NCBI GenBank assembly: GCA_902579465.1
Contig: CACHGV010000003.1
Location: forward strand, 73,482-137,481
Source of the DNA: an uncultured Pelagibacteraceae bacterium
GTDB lineage: Bacteria > Pseudomonadota > Alphaproteobacteria > Pelagibacterales > Pelagibacteraceae
DNA length: 64,000 nucleotides
Reading direction: 5' to 3'
The notes under the pieces were generated by a model, which was given only the letters and a program-made list of their open reading frames with translations, was not told the origin of the DNA and searched no databases. Below, in pieces: positions 1 to 8,861 of this stretch; position 1 is the stretch's first letter; every line of letters begins with the position of its first letter. The position numbers and the translations under genes are program-made.

Positions 1-135
1 GAATCTAGAAAGCTAATGGATGTTGGTCATGCCAAAGGTAAAACAATAACGCCTGATACAGCTCTTTCTGGAGTAGGAGTACCATTACATCCTGGTGCAG
101 AAAAGTTCTATAAAGAAGCAGGACTTATAAATTAA
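1..135 (+). CDS. TAXI-family TRAP transporter solute receptor (C-terminal fragment)
   Basis: Only the last 44 codons are in the window, open at the left edge and ending in TAA. The tail contains GVPLHPGAEKFYKEAGLI, which resembles the C-terminus of TAXI-type periplasmic receptors that deliver substrate to TRAP permeases. A fused TRAP permease of the matching class follows 57 bases downstream, which supports the assignment. The substrate cannot be read from this fragment; TAXI receptors are often linked to glutamate or other organic acids. The upstream part, including any signal peptide, lies outside the window. Confidence 0.7.
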   Translation, partial: ESRKLMDVGHAKGKTITPDTALSGVGVPLHPGAEKFYKEAGLIN

Positions 136-161
136 ATTTATAAGTATTCTAAAATAAATTG

Positions 162-187
162 TGCCCTAGGTCGTTAGACCTAGGGCA
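162..187 (+). promoter_or_regulatory. Intercistronic stem-loop between TRAP receptor and permease
   Basis: A perfect 11-bp inverted repeat (TGCCCTAGGTC / GACCTAGGGCA) with a GTTA loop ends 5 bases before the permease ATG. It is unusually GC-rich for this genome. It is followed by ATTATT, not a long T-run, so it is not a classical strong terminator. Inference: it protects the receptor mRNA end or attenuates read-through, keeping receptor in excess of permease, as known for other binding-protein operons. It also occupies the space where a ribosome binding site for the permease would lie. Confidence 0.7.
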
Positions 188-192
188 TTATT

Positions 193-2178
193 ATGTCTCA
201 ATTTAATATTTCTCCTGAGGAAGTTTCAAAACTTGAAGAAAAGTTTGAAATAAAAAGTAACGAAAGAAAATTAAAAAATTTTTTAAAATTATTGACGTTT
301 ATTGCATTAGTTACAATGTCAATTTACCATTTTTATGCTTCAGGATTTGGAACAATTAGAGATATACTTCATAGAGGTATTCATATTTCTTTTGTAGTTG
401 GCCTAGTATTTCTATTTTACAATTGGAAAAATTTCCCTGATGATAGATCAAAAGGAAAAGTTCAAATAATAGATATAATTTTTTCAATTCTAGTTGTAAT
501 AACTGCACTTTATTTACCTTTATTACCTCCCGAAATATTAGCTAGCAGAGTAGGAAATCCATCAAGTACTGAAGTTATCATGGGATCAATCCTTATAATT
601 TTGACCCTTGAAGCTGCAAGAAGATCTATTGGATACACACTTCCATTGATATGCGTAATATTTATGATTTTTGCTCTATATGGTCCTATTTTCCCTGGAG
701 CTTTAAAGCACGGTGGAAGTAGTTGGGCAGGATTTGTAAATCACATTTATATAACTAATCAAGGAATTTATGGAATCGCTGTTGGTGTTATGGCTCAGTA
801 TGTTTTTTTATTTATTTTATTTGGTGTACTTGCGACACGAATAGGACTAGGACAATTATTTATTGATTTAGCAATGGTAATAGCTGGACGATATTCTGGA
901 GGACCAGCAAAAGTAGCAATTTTTTCTTCAGCGTTCCTTGGAACTATATCTGGGTCTTCAATTGCAAATACAGTAACAACTGGATCTTTAACAATACCTG
1001 CAATGAAAAAAGTTGGATATCCTCCACATTTTTCTGGCGCCGTGGAAGCCACAGCGTCAACTGGTGGACAAATAACTCCACCTATTTTAGGGGCTGCTGC
1101 ATTTATTATGGTGGAATATTTAGAATTGCCTTTAAGAGATATTTTAGCGGCTGCATTAATTCCAGCATTGCTTCACTATTTTGGAATCTTTGTAATGGTT
1201 CATTTAGAGGCAAAAAAATTAGGACTTAGAGGTTTAAACGAAAGCGAGGTTCCTAAATTTATAAAAATTATACAAGACAATTGGCTTGCAATAGTTCCAT
1301 TGTTTATCTTGGTTTATTTAATTTTAATTGGTCGTACACCAGATTATGCTGCAGTAAATGGAATAATTGCATGCGTCGTTATTGGATTTATTAGAAAAAA
1401 AAATAGACTTACTTTTAATGACTTATTTGAGTGTCTTGCAAGAGGAGCAAAGAATACTTTGGCTGTTGGAGCCGCTGCAACATCAATAGGGATTATAGTT
1501 GGTGTAGTTACACTAACAGGTGTTGGTTTTAGATTAGGTTATGTAGTAATCCAAACGGCTGGTGATATTGGAGGTTTCTTCTTAAACTTTTTACCTTTTA
1601 ATTATTTTTCTTTAGCCGATCTAACATTATTTTTCTCACTAATACTGATTGCAATATCATGTATATTTATGGGTACAGGAGTACCAACTACTGCAACATA
1701 CATAATACTAGTTGCTGTTGCTGCGCCTGCTCTCACTCAATTACAAATTGAACCTATTGTTTCTCACTTTTTTGTGTTTTATTATGGTGTTTTAGCTGAC
1801 ATAACACCACCAGTTGCCCTTGCAGCATACGCTGCTGCTGGAATTGCAGGATCAAATCCATTTACCACGGGTAATACTGCATTTAGATTAGGAATTGCAA
1901 AAGCCCTTGTACCTTTTGTATTTGTTTATTCACCATCTCTACTATTAGTTGCTCAAGGATTTAATTTTTATGATTTTTTTGTAACATTAATTTCAGCGAT
2001 GATTGGAATCGGTTTGATTGGAATCGGATTTACAGGCTATCTATTTAAAAAAGTTTCTACTTTTCAAAGATGGTATTTGGGTATTATTTCACTATTATTT
2101 ATTGCTCCTGGTTTAAGTTCATCGATCATTGGTTTAGTTTTAGTGCTGCCAATATTTGTTCTTCAATTAAGAAAATAA
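193..2178 (+). CDS. TRAP transporter fused permease, TAXI class (4TM + 12TM)
   Basis: This 661-residue integral membrane protein carries the small (DctQ-like) and large (DctM-like) TRAP subunits in one chain. The first ~170 residues hold a short cytoplasmic start and several membrane segments. The large domain includes conserved glycine-rich stretches such as GTISGSSIANTVTTGSLTIPAM and GGQITPPILGAAAF, and a second half with MGTGVPTTATYIILVA and DITPPVALAAYAAAGIAG, typical of DctM. It would use an ion gradient to import a solute delivered by the receptor encoded just upstream. Length and domain order fit the fused TAXI permease family. The substrate is unknown. No Shine-Dalgarno sequence is visible because a hairpin ends 5 bases before the ATG. 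Confidence 0.93.
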   Translation: MSQFNISPEEVSKLEEKFEIKSNERKLKNFLKLLTFIALVTMSIYHFYASGFGTIRDILHRGIHISFVVGLVFLFYNWKNFPDDRSKGKVQIIDIIFSILVVITALYLPLLPPEILASRVGNPSSTEVIMGSILIILTLEAARRSIGYTLPLICVIFMIFALYGPIFPGALKHGGSSWAGFVNHIYITNQGIYGIAVGVMAQYVFLFILFGVLATRIGLGQLFIDLAMVIAGRYSGGPAKVAIFSSAFLGTISGSSIANTVTTGSLTIPAMKKVGYPPHFSGAVEATASTGGQITPPILGAAAFIMVEYLELPLRDILAAALIPALLHYFGIFVMVHLEAKKLGLRGLNESEVPKFIKIIQDNWLAIVPLFILVYLILIGRTPDYAAVNGIIACVVIGFIRKKNRLTFNDLFECLARGAKNTLAVGAAATSIGIIVGVVTLTGVGFRLGYVVIQTAGDIGGFFLNFLPFNYFSLADLTLFFSLILIAISCIFMGTGVPTTATYIILVAVAAPALTQLQIEPIVSHFFVFYYGVLADITPPVALAAYAAAGIAGSNPFTTGNTAFRLGIAKALVPFVFVYSPSLLLVAQGFNFYDFFVTLISAMIGIGLIGIGFTGYLFKKVSTFQRWYLGIISLLFIAPGLSSSIIGLVLVLPIFVLQLRK

Positions 2179-2181
2179 AAC

Positions 2182-2607
2182 CTATCCACCTAGTCCAGCA
2201 TTTGGTAGAGGTCTCTTTAAAATTTTCCAAATCCCAAATGCACTTGTAACTAATTTATTTTTACACTTGAGTTTGCAATTCATAAATACCATTGAATTTG
2301 TAACTTTTTGAATTTCTACTGTTCCCAATAATTCATCTCCAAGGTTTGAAGGAGCTATAAAATTTAAATCTAATGAAATAGTTACACATGGTTTATTTCC
2401 GCTTGCTTTATGACAAGCAGTACCCGCACCTGCATCAATGACTGTACAAATATAACCACCATGAGTTATTCCAGCTTTATTTAAATGTGTTTTTTTAATC
2501 TTAGTCTTAAATTCAAATTTTTTCTTAGTAATAGATCTAAACAATAAACCACCATTATGTTTTACGTAACTTGGCTTATTACTTAATTGTTCAAATTTTT
2601 TTTTCAT
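2182..2607 (-). CDS. Hotdog-fold thioesterase, PaaI/4HBT-like
   Basis: A 141-residue protein starting at the ATG at 2607; the frame could extend to a TTG at 2652 but that adds a non-conserved hydrophobic leader. The core GITHGGYICTVIDAGAG and the later SLDLNFIAPSNLGDELLG match the PaaI-like hotdog family that hydrolyses acyl-CoA thioesters, with the HGG motif at the active site. The substrate is not predictable. It ends 3 bases from the convergent TRAP permease and is preceded on the same strand by tRNA-Arg, with which it could be co-transcribed. Confidence 0.82.
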   Translation of the reverse strand: MKKKFEQLSNKPSYVKHNGGLLFRSITKKKFEFKTKIKKTHLNKAGITHGGYICTVIDAGAGTACHKASGNKPCVTISLDLNFIAPSNLGDELLGTVEIQKVTNSMVFMNCKLKCKNKLVTSAFGIWKILKRPLPNAGLGG

Positions 2608-2704
2608 TAAAGGACTATTGTCATAATTAGTATAAATAATAAAACTAAACAAAAGAAATATATTACAGATTTTTCAAGTGATATTTTCATTTATCCTTCC
2701 ATTT

Positions 2705-2781
2705 TGGTGCGCCTGCTAGGAGTTGAACCCAGAACCTCCTGGTCCGTAGCCAAGCGCTCTATCCAATTGAGCTACAGGCGC
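2705..2781 (-). tRNA. tRNA-Arg (anticodon ACG)
   Basis: The reverse strand folds as a full cloverleaf: acceptor GCGCCTG/CAGGCGC, D-arm GCTC...GAGC, anticodon stem CTTGG/CCAGG with loop CTACGGA (anticodon ACG), T-arm with TTCAACT loop, discriminator A and an encoded CCA. ACG is the wobble-A (inosine) isoacceptor reading CGU/CGC/CGA. It lies divergently upstream of aceE and upstream of the thioesterase. Confidence 0.97.
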
Positions 2782-2860
2782 AATTTGTACAGTTTTTATA
2801 CATAATTAATTATGTAAATTATTTTTTTAGCAAATATTGATATATATATATATTACGAAA

Positions 2861-5800
2861 ATGAATCTAGATTTATTAGTTCCTGATATAGGAGACTTTG
2901 AAAACGTTGAAATAATCGAAGTACTTGTAAAAAAAGGTGACAAAATCAATAAAAATGACCCTGTTGTCACTTTAGAAAGCGATAAATCAAGTGTTGAAGT
3001 ACCATCTGATTATGAAGGCACAATTGAAAATATAAATGTAAAAATTGGTGATAAAGTTTCAAAAGGTGATTTGATATTAACTATCTCTTCAGAAAATAAA
3101 GATGAACATGACAAAATTAATAAAACTTTAGACGAAAAAATTCCGCCTTCAACAGAGAAATTGATAGAGGAAGCAGAAACTGCAACTAAATCTGACACAA
3201 AAGTTGAAACAAAAGTTACAGAACCAAAACAAATCAAGCAAACAAGATTGATTAATGAAGTTAAAATGGTTAGTAGTAACGACGATATTGATCCTGTTGA
3301 AACTAAAGAGTGGTTAGATTCCTTAAGTGCGGTTCTGCAAAATGATGGTTCTGAAAGGGCTCATTTTCTAATTAAACAACTAATTGATCAATCTTATAAA
3401 GCTGGATCTAAAATTCCTCATACTCAAACTACTCCTTATGTGAATACGATACCCCCTGAAGAGGAAAAAAGATCACCTGGAGACCAAAATATAGAACGTA
3501 AGTTAAGATCATTAATTAGATGGAATGCTGCTGCGATGGTAGTAAGAGCAAATAAAAAACATCCTGAACTTGGCGGTCACATAGGAACATTTGCATCAGC
3601 TGCAACTTTGTATGATGTTGGTATGAATCATTTTTGGCGAGCAAAAAATAATAAATTCGGAGGTGATTTAGTATATTTTCAAGGTCATAGTGCACCAGGA
3701 ATGTATGCAAGAGCTTTTCTTGAGGGAAGACTAAATGAAAAGCAGTTAGATAGATTTAGACAAGAAGTGCAAACTGGTGGACTTTCATCTTATCCTCATC
3801 CTTGGCTAATGCCAAACTTTTGGCAGTTTCCAACAGTTTCAATGGGTATTGGTCCAATGTTAGCAATATATCAAGCAAGATTTATGAAATACCTAATCAA
3901 TAGAGGATTAATTAAAGATGAGGGAAGAAAAGTTTGGGCTTTTCTTGGAGATGGAGAAATGGATGAACCTGAGTCACTTGGGGCAATTGGTTTAGCGGCG
4001 CGTGAAAATTTAGATAATTTAATATTTGTTGTTAACTGCAACTTACAAAGATTAGACGGTCCAGTAAGAGGAAATGGAAAAATAATTCAAGAATTAGAGG
4101 GTATTTTTAGAGGAGGTGGCTGGAACGTTTTAAAAGTTATTTGGGGATCTTATTGGGACTCACTTTTAGCAAATGATAAGACAGGACATTTAGTAAAAAT
4201 TATGAATGAGACCGTAGATGGTGAATATCAAGCATTTAAAGCAAGAAATGGGCTTTATGTGAGAGAAAAGTTTTTTGGCAAATACCCTGAAACTAAAGAA
4301 TTAGTTTCATCAATGTCAGATACTGATATTTGGAGACTTAATAGAGGAGGTCATGATCCTCACAAAGTTTATGCTGCATATGATAAAGCGGTCAATCACA
4401 AAGGAAGCCCCACAGTCATAATAGCTAAAACTATAAAAGGTTATGGTATGGGTAAAAGTGGTGAAAGTGTAAACACTACTCACCAACAAAAGAAATTGGA
4501 TGTTGATGATTTAATGTATTACAGGGATAGGTTTGATGTTCCTTTAACAGATTCCCAAGTCAAAAATATTGAATATTTTAAACCAGACGAAAACTCTGAA
4601 GAAATTAAATACTTAAAACAAAGAAGATTAGAACTTGGTGGATTTATTCCAGAGAGAACATCATATTCGAAACCGATTAAAGCCCCAGTTAAAGATATTT
4701 TTGATTTTATGAAAAAGTCTACTGGTGAAAAAGAAATGTCTACAACAATGGCATTAGTAAGAATGTTAACTAATCTTTTGAGAGATAAAAATGTTGCACC
4801 AAAATTGGTTCCAATTATTCCCGATGAAGCTAGAACATTTGGAATGGAGGGTTTCTTTCAAAAAATAGGTATTTATGCTCATGAAGGTCAAAAATATGAG
4901 CCAGAGGACTCAGCACAACTTTCATCTTATAGAGAAGAAAAAAGTGGTCAGGTATTAGAAGAAGGTATTACAGAAGCTGGTTCAATGTCTTCTTGGATAG
5001 CAGCTGGAACAGCATATACAAATCATGATATTGAAATGATACCAATTTATCTTTTCTATTCTATGTTTGGCTTTCAAAGAATTGGAGATTTTGCTTGGGC
5101 TGCAGGAGATAGTCAAGCGAGAGGTTTTTTAATTGGTGCGACCGCAGGAAGAACAACACTTGCAGGAGAAGGTCTTCAACACCAAGATGGTCATAGTCAT
5201 TTGTTAGCATCAACAATTCCAAACTGTATTTCTTATGATCCAACATTCCATTATGAATTAGCTGTGATTTTTAGAGAAGGTTTAAGAAGGATGCATGAAA
5301 AAAATGAAAATATTTTTTATTATATTACAACAATGAACGAAAATTACTCTCACCCTGCAATGCCAGATGATTGTGAGGATGGAATTCTCAAAGGAATGTA
5401 TAAAATTAAAGAAACATCAGGTTCTAAAGAAGCAAAAATTCAATTATTAGGCTCTGGAACAATACTAAGAGAAATGATGGCAGCATCAGAAATTCTTAAA
5501 AAAGAATATCAGGTCGATAGTGAAGTTTGGAGTGTTACTAGTTTTAATGAGTTAAGAAAAAATGGAATTGAAGTTGAAAGATTTAATCTTCTAAATCCTG
5601 CAGAAACAAATAAAAAATCATATGTAGAGGAATGTTTAGGAAAACAACAAGGTCCTATCCTTACAGCCACTGACTATATGAGAATAAATGCTGATCAAAT
5701 AAGACCTTTTACAAAAAAGAGTTTTTATTCATTAGGTACGGATGGATATGGAAGAAGTGATACAAGAAAAAACTTAAGAAATTTTTTTGAAGTAGATAAA

Positions 5801-5926
5801 GAACACATAGTTGCTTATAGCCTTAGCGTTTTAGCCAATGAGCAGCTTGTTGCATCAAAGTATGCTGAAGATGCATTCAAAAAGTATAAAATTGATAAAA
5901 ACAAACCCATGCCAACAAAAATGTAA
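2861..5926 (+). CDS. aceE: Pyruvate dehydrogenase E1, homodimeric type, with N-terminal lipoyl domain
   Basis: This decarboxylates pyruvate with thiamine diphosphate and reductively acetylates a lipoyl group. I start at ATG 2861 (1021 residues); the frame extends to a TTG at 2837. Residues 1-75 form a complete lipoyl domain with the modification motif ESDKSS (Lys42). An acidic, Lys/Glu-rich linker follows to about residue 150. The rest aligns with E. coli-type AceE, including the ThDP motif GDGEMDEPES near 361 and the conserved CNLQRLDGPVRGNGKIIQ. E. coli AceE is 887 residues with no lipoyl domain, so the extension explains the extra length. The downstream E2 lacks a lipoyl domain, so this appears to be the complex's swinging arm. 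No E3 gene is nearby. Confidence 0.96.
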   Translation: MNLDLLVPDIGDFENVEIIEVLVKKGDKINKNDPVVTLESDKSSVEVPSDYEGTIENINVKIGDKVSKGDLILTISSENKDEHDKINKTLDEKIPPSTEKLIEEAETATKSDTKVETKVTEPKQIKQTRLINEVKMVSSNDDIDPVETKEWLDSLSAVLQNDGSERAHFLIKQLIDQSYKAGSKIPHTQTTPYVNTIPPEEEKRSPGDQNIERKLRSLIRWNAAAMVVRANKKHPELGGHIGTFASAATLYDVGMNHFWRAKNNKFGGDLVYFQGHSAPGMYARAFLEGRLNEKQLDRFRQEVQTGGLSSYPHPWLMPNFWQFPTVSMGIGPMLAIYQARFMKYLINRGLIKDEGRKVWAFLGDGEMDEPESLGAIGLAARENLDNLIFVVNCNLQRLDGPVRGNGKIIQELEGIFRGGGWNVLKVIWGSYWDSLLANDKTGHLVKIMNETVDGEYQAFKARNGLYVREKFFGKYPETKELVSSMSDTDIWRLNRGGHDPHKVYAAYDKAVNHKGSPTVIIAKTIKGYGMGKSGESVNTTHQQKKLDVDDLMYYRDRFDVPLTDSQVKNIEYFKPDENSEEIKYLKQRRLELGGFIPERTSYSKPIKAPVKDIFDFMKKSTGEKEMSTTMALVRMLTNLLRDKNVAPKLVPIIPDEARTFGMEGFFQKIGIYAHEGQKYEPEDSAQLSSYREEKSGQVLEEGITEAGSMSSWIAAGTAYTNHDIEMIPIYLFYSMFGFQRIGDFAWAAGDSQARGFLIGATAGRTTLAGEGLQHQDGHSHLLASTIPNCISYDPTFHYELAVIFREGLRRMHEKNENIFYYITTMNENYSHPAMPDDCEDGILKGMYKIKETSGSKEAKIQLLGSGTILREMMAASEILKKEYQVDSEVWSVTSFNELRKNGIEVERFNLLNPAETNKKSYVEECLGKQQGPILTATDYMRINADQIRPFTKKSFYSLGTDGYGRSDTRKNLRNFFEVDKEHIVAYSLSVLANEQLVASKYAEDAFKKYKIDKNKPMPTKM

Positions 5927-6853
5927 ATGTCTGATCAATCAAATAAAATATCTGCAAGTCCAAAAGTTAGAAAATTTGCAAGAGAACTTGGAGTAGATAT
6001 AAATAATGTTAAGGGAACAGAGAGATCAGGTAGGGTTGTTGAAAAAGATTTAAAAGACTTTGTCTCATCAAGAATCAATCATCCTCAGAATAATAGTGAA
6101 AGACAAAAAGAAAAAATTATTAAAAGCGAATATCAACATTCAGATTTTGGGGAAGTTGAAATTAAAGATATTCCTAGAGTAAAAAAAATAGCAGCTCCAC
6201 ATCTTGTAAATTCGTGGACAAACATTCCACATGTAACTAACCATGATGAGGCTGATATTACAGAAATGGAAGAGTTTAGAAGCTCAATAAAAGATAATTA
6301 TACAGGAGAAAGAATAAAAATTACTCCTCTTGCATTTATTATAAAAGCATTGGTACTTTCACTTAAAAAATTTCCATCATTTAATTCATCAATTGATGAT
6401 ATTGAAAATGGAAAGATTACTTTTAAAAAGTATTTTCATGTTGGTATCGCAGTTGATACTCAACATGGACTTATGGTTCCTAAAATTAGAGATGCTAATC
6501 AAAAAGATATCAATCAGTTAAGTGAGGAATTAAAAAAAATAAGTGATGATTGTAGAAATTTAAAAATTGATAAAAAAGAGTTCTTTGGAGGGTCAATGAC
6601 TATCACAAGCTTAGGTGGCATAGGTGGTTCGTTTTTTACACCAATAATTAACTTTCCAGAAGTTGCTATACTTGGCGTTGGTAGAAGTTATAAAAAACAG
6701 GTATTTATTGATGATAAATTTGTTCCAAGAACCATGCTTCCACTATCTCTCTCATATGATCACAGAATTATAGATGGTGCTGAGGCTGCGAAGTTTAATA
6801 ACGAATTAAAAGATAATCTTGGGTCTAATTTTGCATATAACTTGAGTAAATGA
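5927..6853 (+). CDS. aceF: Dihydrolipoamide acetyltransferase (E2) lacking a lipoyl domain
   Basis: This short E2 (308 residues) transfers acetyl groups from lipoyl to CoA. It begins directly with a peripheral subunit-binding domain at about residues 8-47 (ASPKVRKFARELGVDI ... GRVVEKDL), then a linker, then the acyltransferase domain from about 80 with the catalytic DHRIIDG near 277. E2 proteins normally carry one to three N-terminal lipoyl domains; none is present, and the ATG sits immediately after the aceE stop codon. The lipoyl domain is instead on the E1 encoded just upstream. Translation is probably coupled to aceE. The acyltransferase identity is clear; specificity for the pyruvate complex follows from its partner. 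Confidence 0.94.
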   Translation: MSDQSNKISASPKVRKFARELGVDINNVKGTERSGRVVEKDLKDFVSSRINHPQNNSERQKEKIIKSEYQHSDFGEVEIKDIPRVKKIAAPHLVNSWTNIPHVTNHDEADITEMEEFRSSIKDNYTGERIKITPLAFIIKALVLSLKKFPSFNSSIDDIENGKITFKKYFHVGIAVDTQHGLMVPKIRDANQKDINQLSEELKKISDDCRNLKIDKKEFFGGSMTITSLGGIGGSFFTPIINFPEVAILGVGRSYKKQVFIDDKFVPRTMLPLSLSYDHRIIDGAEAAKFNNELKDNLGSNFAYNLSK

Positions 6854-7950
6854 TTACTAAAATTGAAATACTAGCAGATGATGTGCACGTCCACTTTAAT
6901 GAAGAAAATTCTGAAATTTTTCCTAATATTTGGCTAAGAGATCATGCAAAAGATGAGCAAAATTGGGATAAAAGGTCTAGCCAAAGGAAAACATTTACGG
7001 CAGCTTTAGATATAAATTTAAAAGTTAAAAAGGCAGAAATAATTGAAAATGGAAAATATTTGTGTGTCTCATGGCCTGATTTAGAAAAACCAGTTAAATA
7101 TTCATCTGAATTTCTAACTAATAATAAAATAAAAAAGAAAAAAGAAGTAAAATCTAATTTAAAAATATGGAAAGCTAATGAAATAAAAGAAGAAATTTTT
7201 TTAGATTATAATTCAATTTTATCAAATGAAGGATTTAAATATTTTTTGAAAAATATTCATGACTATGGATTTTCAGTAATTAAAAATTGTGAAACTAATT
7301 TAAAGTCTGTTGAAACAATTGCAAATAGAATTGGTTATGTAAGAAACTCTATATTTGGAGGACTATGGAGTTTTGAGTCAGATGAAAATAAAGCAGATAG
7401 CGCATACACTCAAGAAGAACTGAGACCTCATACAGATTCAACATATAGTAATGACGCTCCAGGATTACAATTATTACTATGTTGTGAATATAATGCTCAA
7501 GGTGGTGAATCTATTATGGTTGATGGATTAAAAATAGCAGAAACAATAAAAAAAGAAAACCAGCCGATGTATGAATTAATGACAAAAATAAATGTTAAGG
7601 GAAATTATATCGGTGATGGTGTTTATCTTGAGGCTGAAAGACCAATATTTAAGTTAAATGAAAATAATGAAATAGTTCAAGTTAGTTTTAATAATTATGA
7701 TCGAGCACCATTTAGATTTGAAAAAGATTTAACATTGAAGTTTTATGAAGCAATAAAAAAATTTGATCTTATTGCGAATAATAAAGATTATCAGTGGCGA
7801 TATATCCTTAAACCTGGAGAACTTCTAATATTTAATAATTGGCGAATACTTCATGGTAGAGGATCGTTTAATGGAGTTAGAAAAATGTCTGGATGTTATA
7901 TTAACAAAGAGGATTTTGACAGCTCTTGTAAGTTAAACGGAATAAATTAA
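6850..7950 (+). CDS. Gamma-butyrobetaine/trimethyllysine hydroxylase-like Fe(II)/2-oxoglutarate dioxygenase
   Basis: A 366-residue protein with the two-part layout of the GBBH/TMLH family: an N-terminal DUF971-like domain (LADDVHVHF ... NIWLRDHAKDEQ) and a C-terminal TauD-like jelly roll. The iron ligands are visible as HTDST (His and Asp of the HxD motif) and the distal His in NNWRILHGRGSF; a nearby Arg would bind 2-oxoglutarate. The family hydroxylates gamma-butyrobetaine to carnitine or trimethyllysine to its 3-hydroxy form. Its ATG overlaps the E2 stop (ATGA), so it is translationally coupled to pyruvate dehydrogenase. The exact substrate, possibly a methylated amine, is inferred from family only. 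Confidence 0.85.
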   Translation: MITKIEILADDVHVHFNEENSEIFPNIWLRDHAKDEQNWDKRSSQRKTFTAALDINLKVKKAEIIENGKYLCVSWPDLEKPVKYSSEFLTNNKIKKKKEVKSNLKIWKANEIKEEIFLDYNSILSNEGFKYFLKNIHDYGFSVIKNCETNLKSVETIANRIGYVRNSIFGGLWSFESDENKADSAYTQEELRPHTDSTYSNDAPGLQLLLCCEYNAQGGESIMVDGLKIAETIKKENQPMYELMTKINVKGNYIGDGVYLEAERPIFKLNENNEIVQVSFNNYDRAPFRFEKDLTLKFYEAIKKFDLIANNKDYQWRYILKPGELLIFNNWRILHGRGSFNGVRKMSGCYINKEDFDSSCKLNGIN

Positions 7951-7976
7951 TTAATAAAATTATCTAATTAAATATA

Positions 7977-8861
7977 ATGACAAAATCCCTTTCAATGGTC
8001 TGCGCGCTAGTCACAACTTTTATTTGGGGAACGGCTTTCATCGCTCAAGACACTGGTATGGATAATATCGGTCCATTAACTTTTAATTCAGCAAGATTTA
8101 TTGTTGGCTTTTTTACAATATTACCACTTGCCTTATTATTTGAGAGGAGGAAAATTAAACTAGAAATACTTTCAAAATCGAAACTTTTTATAAAATATTT
8201 AGTTTTCATGGGATTATCATTGTTTTTGGGAACTTTTTTACAACAAGCTGCTCTCCAATATACAAATATTGCAAATGCAGCTTTTTTTACAGTATTTTAC
8301 GTACCGATAGTTCCAATTTTGTTATTTTTCATCTACTCCAAAAAAGTTCATTGGAGTATATGGCCTGCAATTGGTCTTTGTATCCTTGGTGTATATCTTC
8401 TTAGTGATTTTTCTAACTCAGAAATTATGTTAGGTGATGGTCTAGTTATATTGTGCTCGGTATTTTGGGCTTTGCATATAATTTTTGCAGGTAAGTTCAT
8501 GGAAGAATTTGATATTCCAATGTTTTATGCTGCACTTCAAGCATTATTTGTTGCAACACTTTCATTAATCTTTTCTTATATTTTTGAAGAAATAAATATT
8601 TCTAAAATATTAATGGAAAGTAGCTCTATTCTTTACGCAGGAGCACTATCAGGCGGTATAGCCTTTACATTACAAATGTATGCTCAAAAAAATATAGAAG
8701 AGGCACCAGCAGCAATTATTTATTCTCTCGAGGGAGTATTTGCAGCTGTAGCGGGATGGATTATTCTCAATCAATTTTTAAGTACTAATAACATGATTGG
8801 ATGTTTATTAATATTGATTGCAGTAATTTCTTCTCAAATTTCACCTGGTTCTAAAAATTAG
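7977..8861 (+). CDS. DMT-superfamily permease, EamA family
   Basis: A 294-residue protein with about ten hydrophobic segments and the two-fold EamA repeat (first half beginning TTFIWGTAFIAQDTG, second half beginning VILCSVFWALHIIFAG). EamA transporters export or import metabolites such as amino acids; nothing here fixes the substrate. It follows the dioxygenase by 26 bases on the same strand and may share its transcript. It overlaps the convergent uppP by 4 bases. Confidence 0.88.
   Translation: MTKSLSMVCALVTTFIWGTAFIAQDTGMDNIGPLTFNSARFIVGFFTILPLALLFERRKIKLEILSKSKLFIKYLVFMGLSLFLGTFLQQAALQYTNIANAAFFTVFYVPIVPILLFFIYSKKVHWSIWPAIGLCILGVYLLSDFSNSEIMLGDGLVILCSVFWALHIIFAGKFMEEFDIPMFYAALQALFVATLSLIFSYIFEEINISKILMESSSILYAGALSGGIAFTLQMYAQKNIEEAPAAIIYSLEGVFAAVAGWIILNQFLSTNNMIGCLLILIAVISSQISPGSKN

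Noticed and set aside
162..187. Simple rho-independent terminator
   Set aside because: The stem is strong but lacks the following T-run and lies inside an operon, so I list it as an intercistronic regulatory hairpin.
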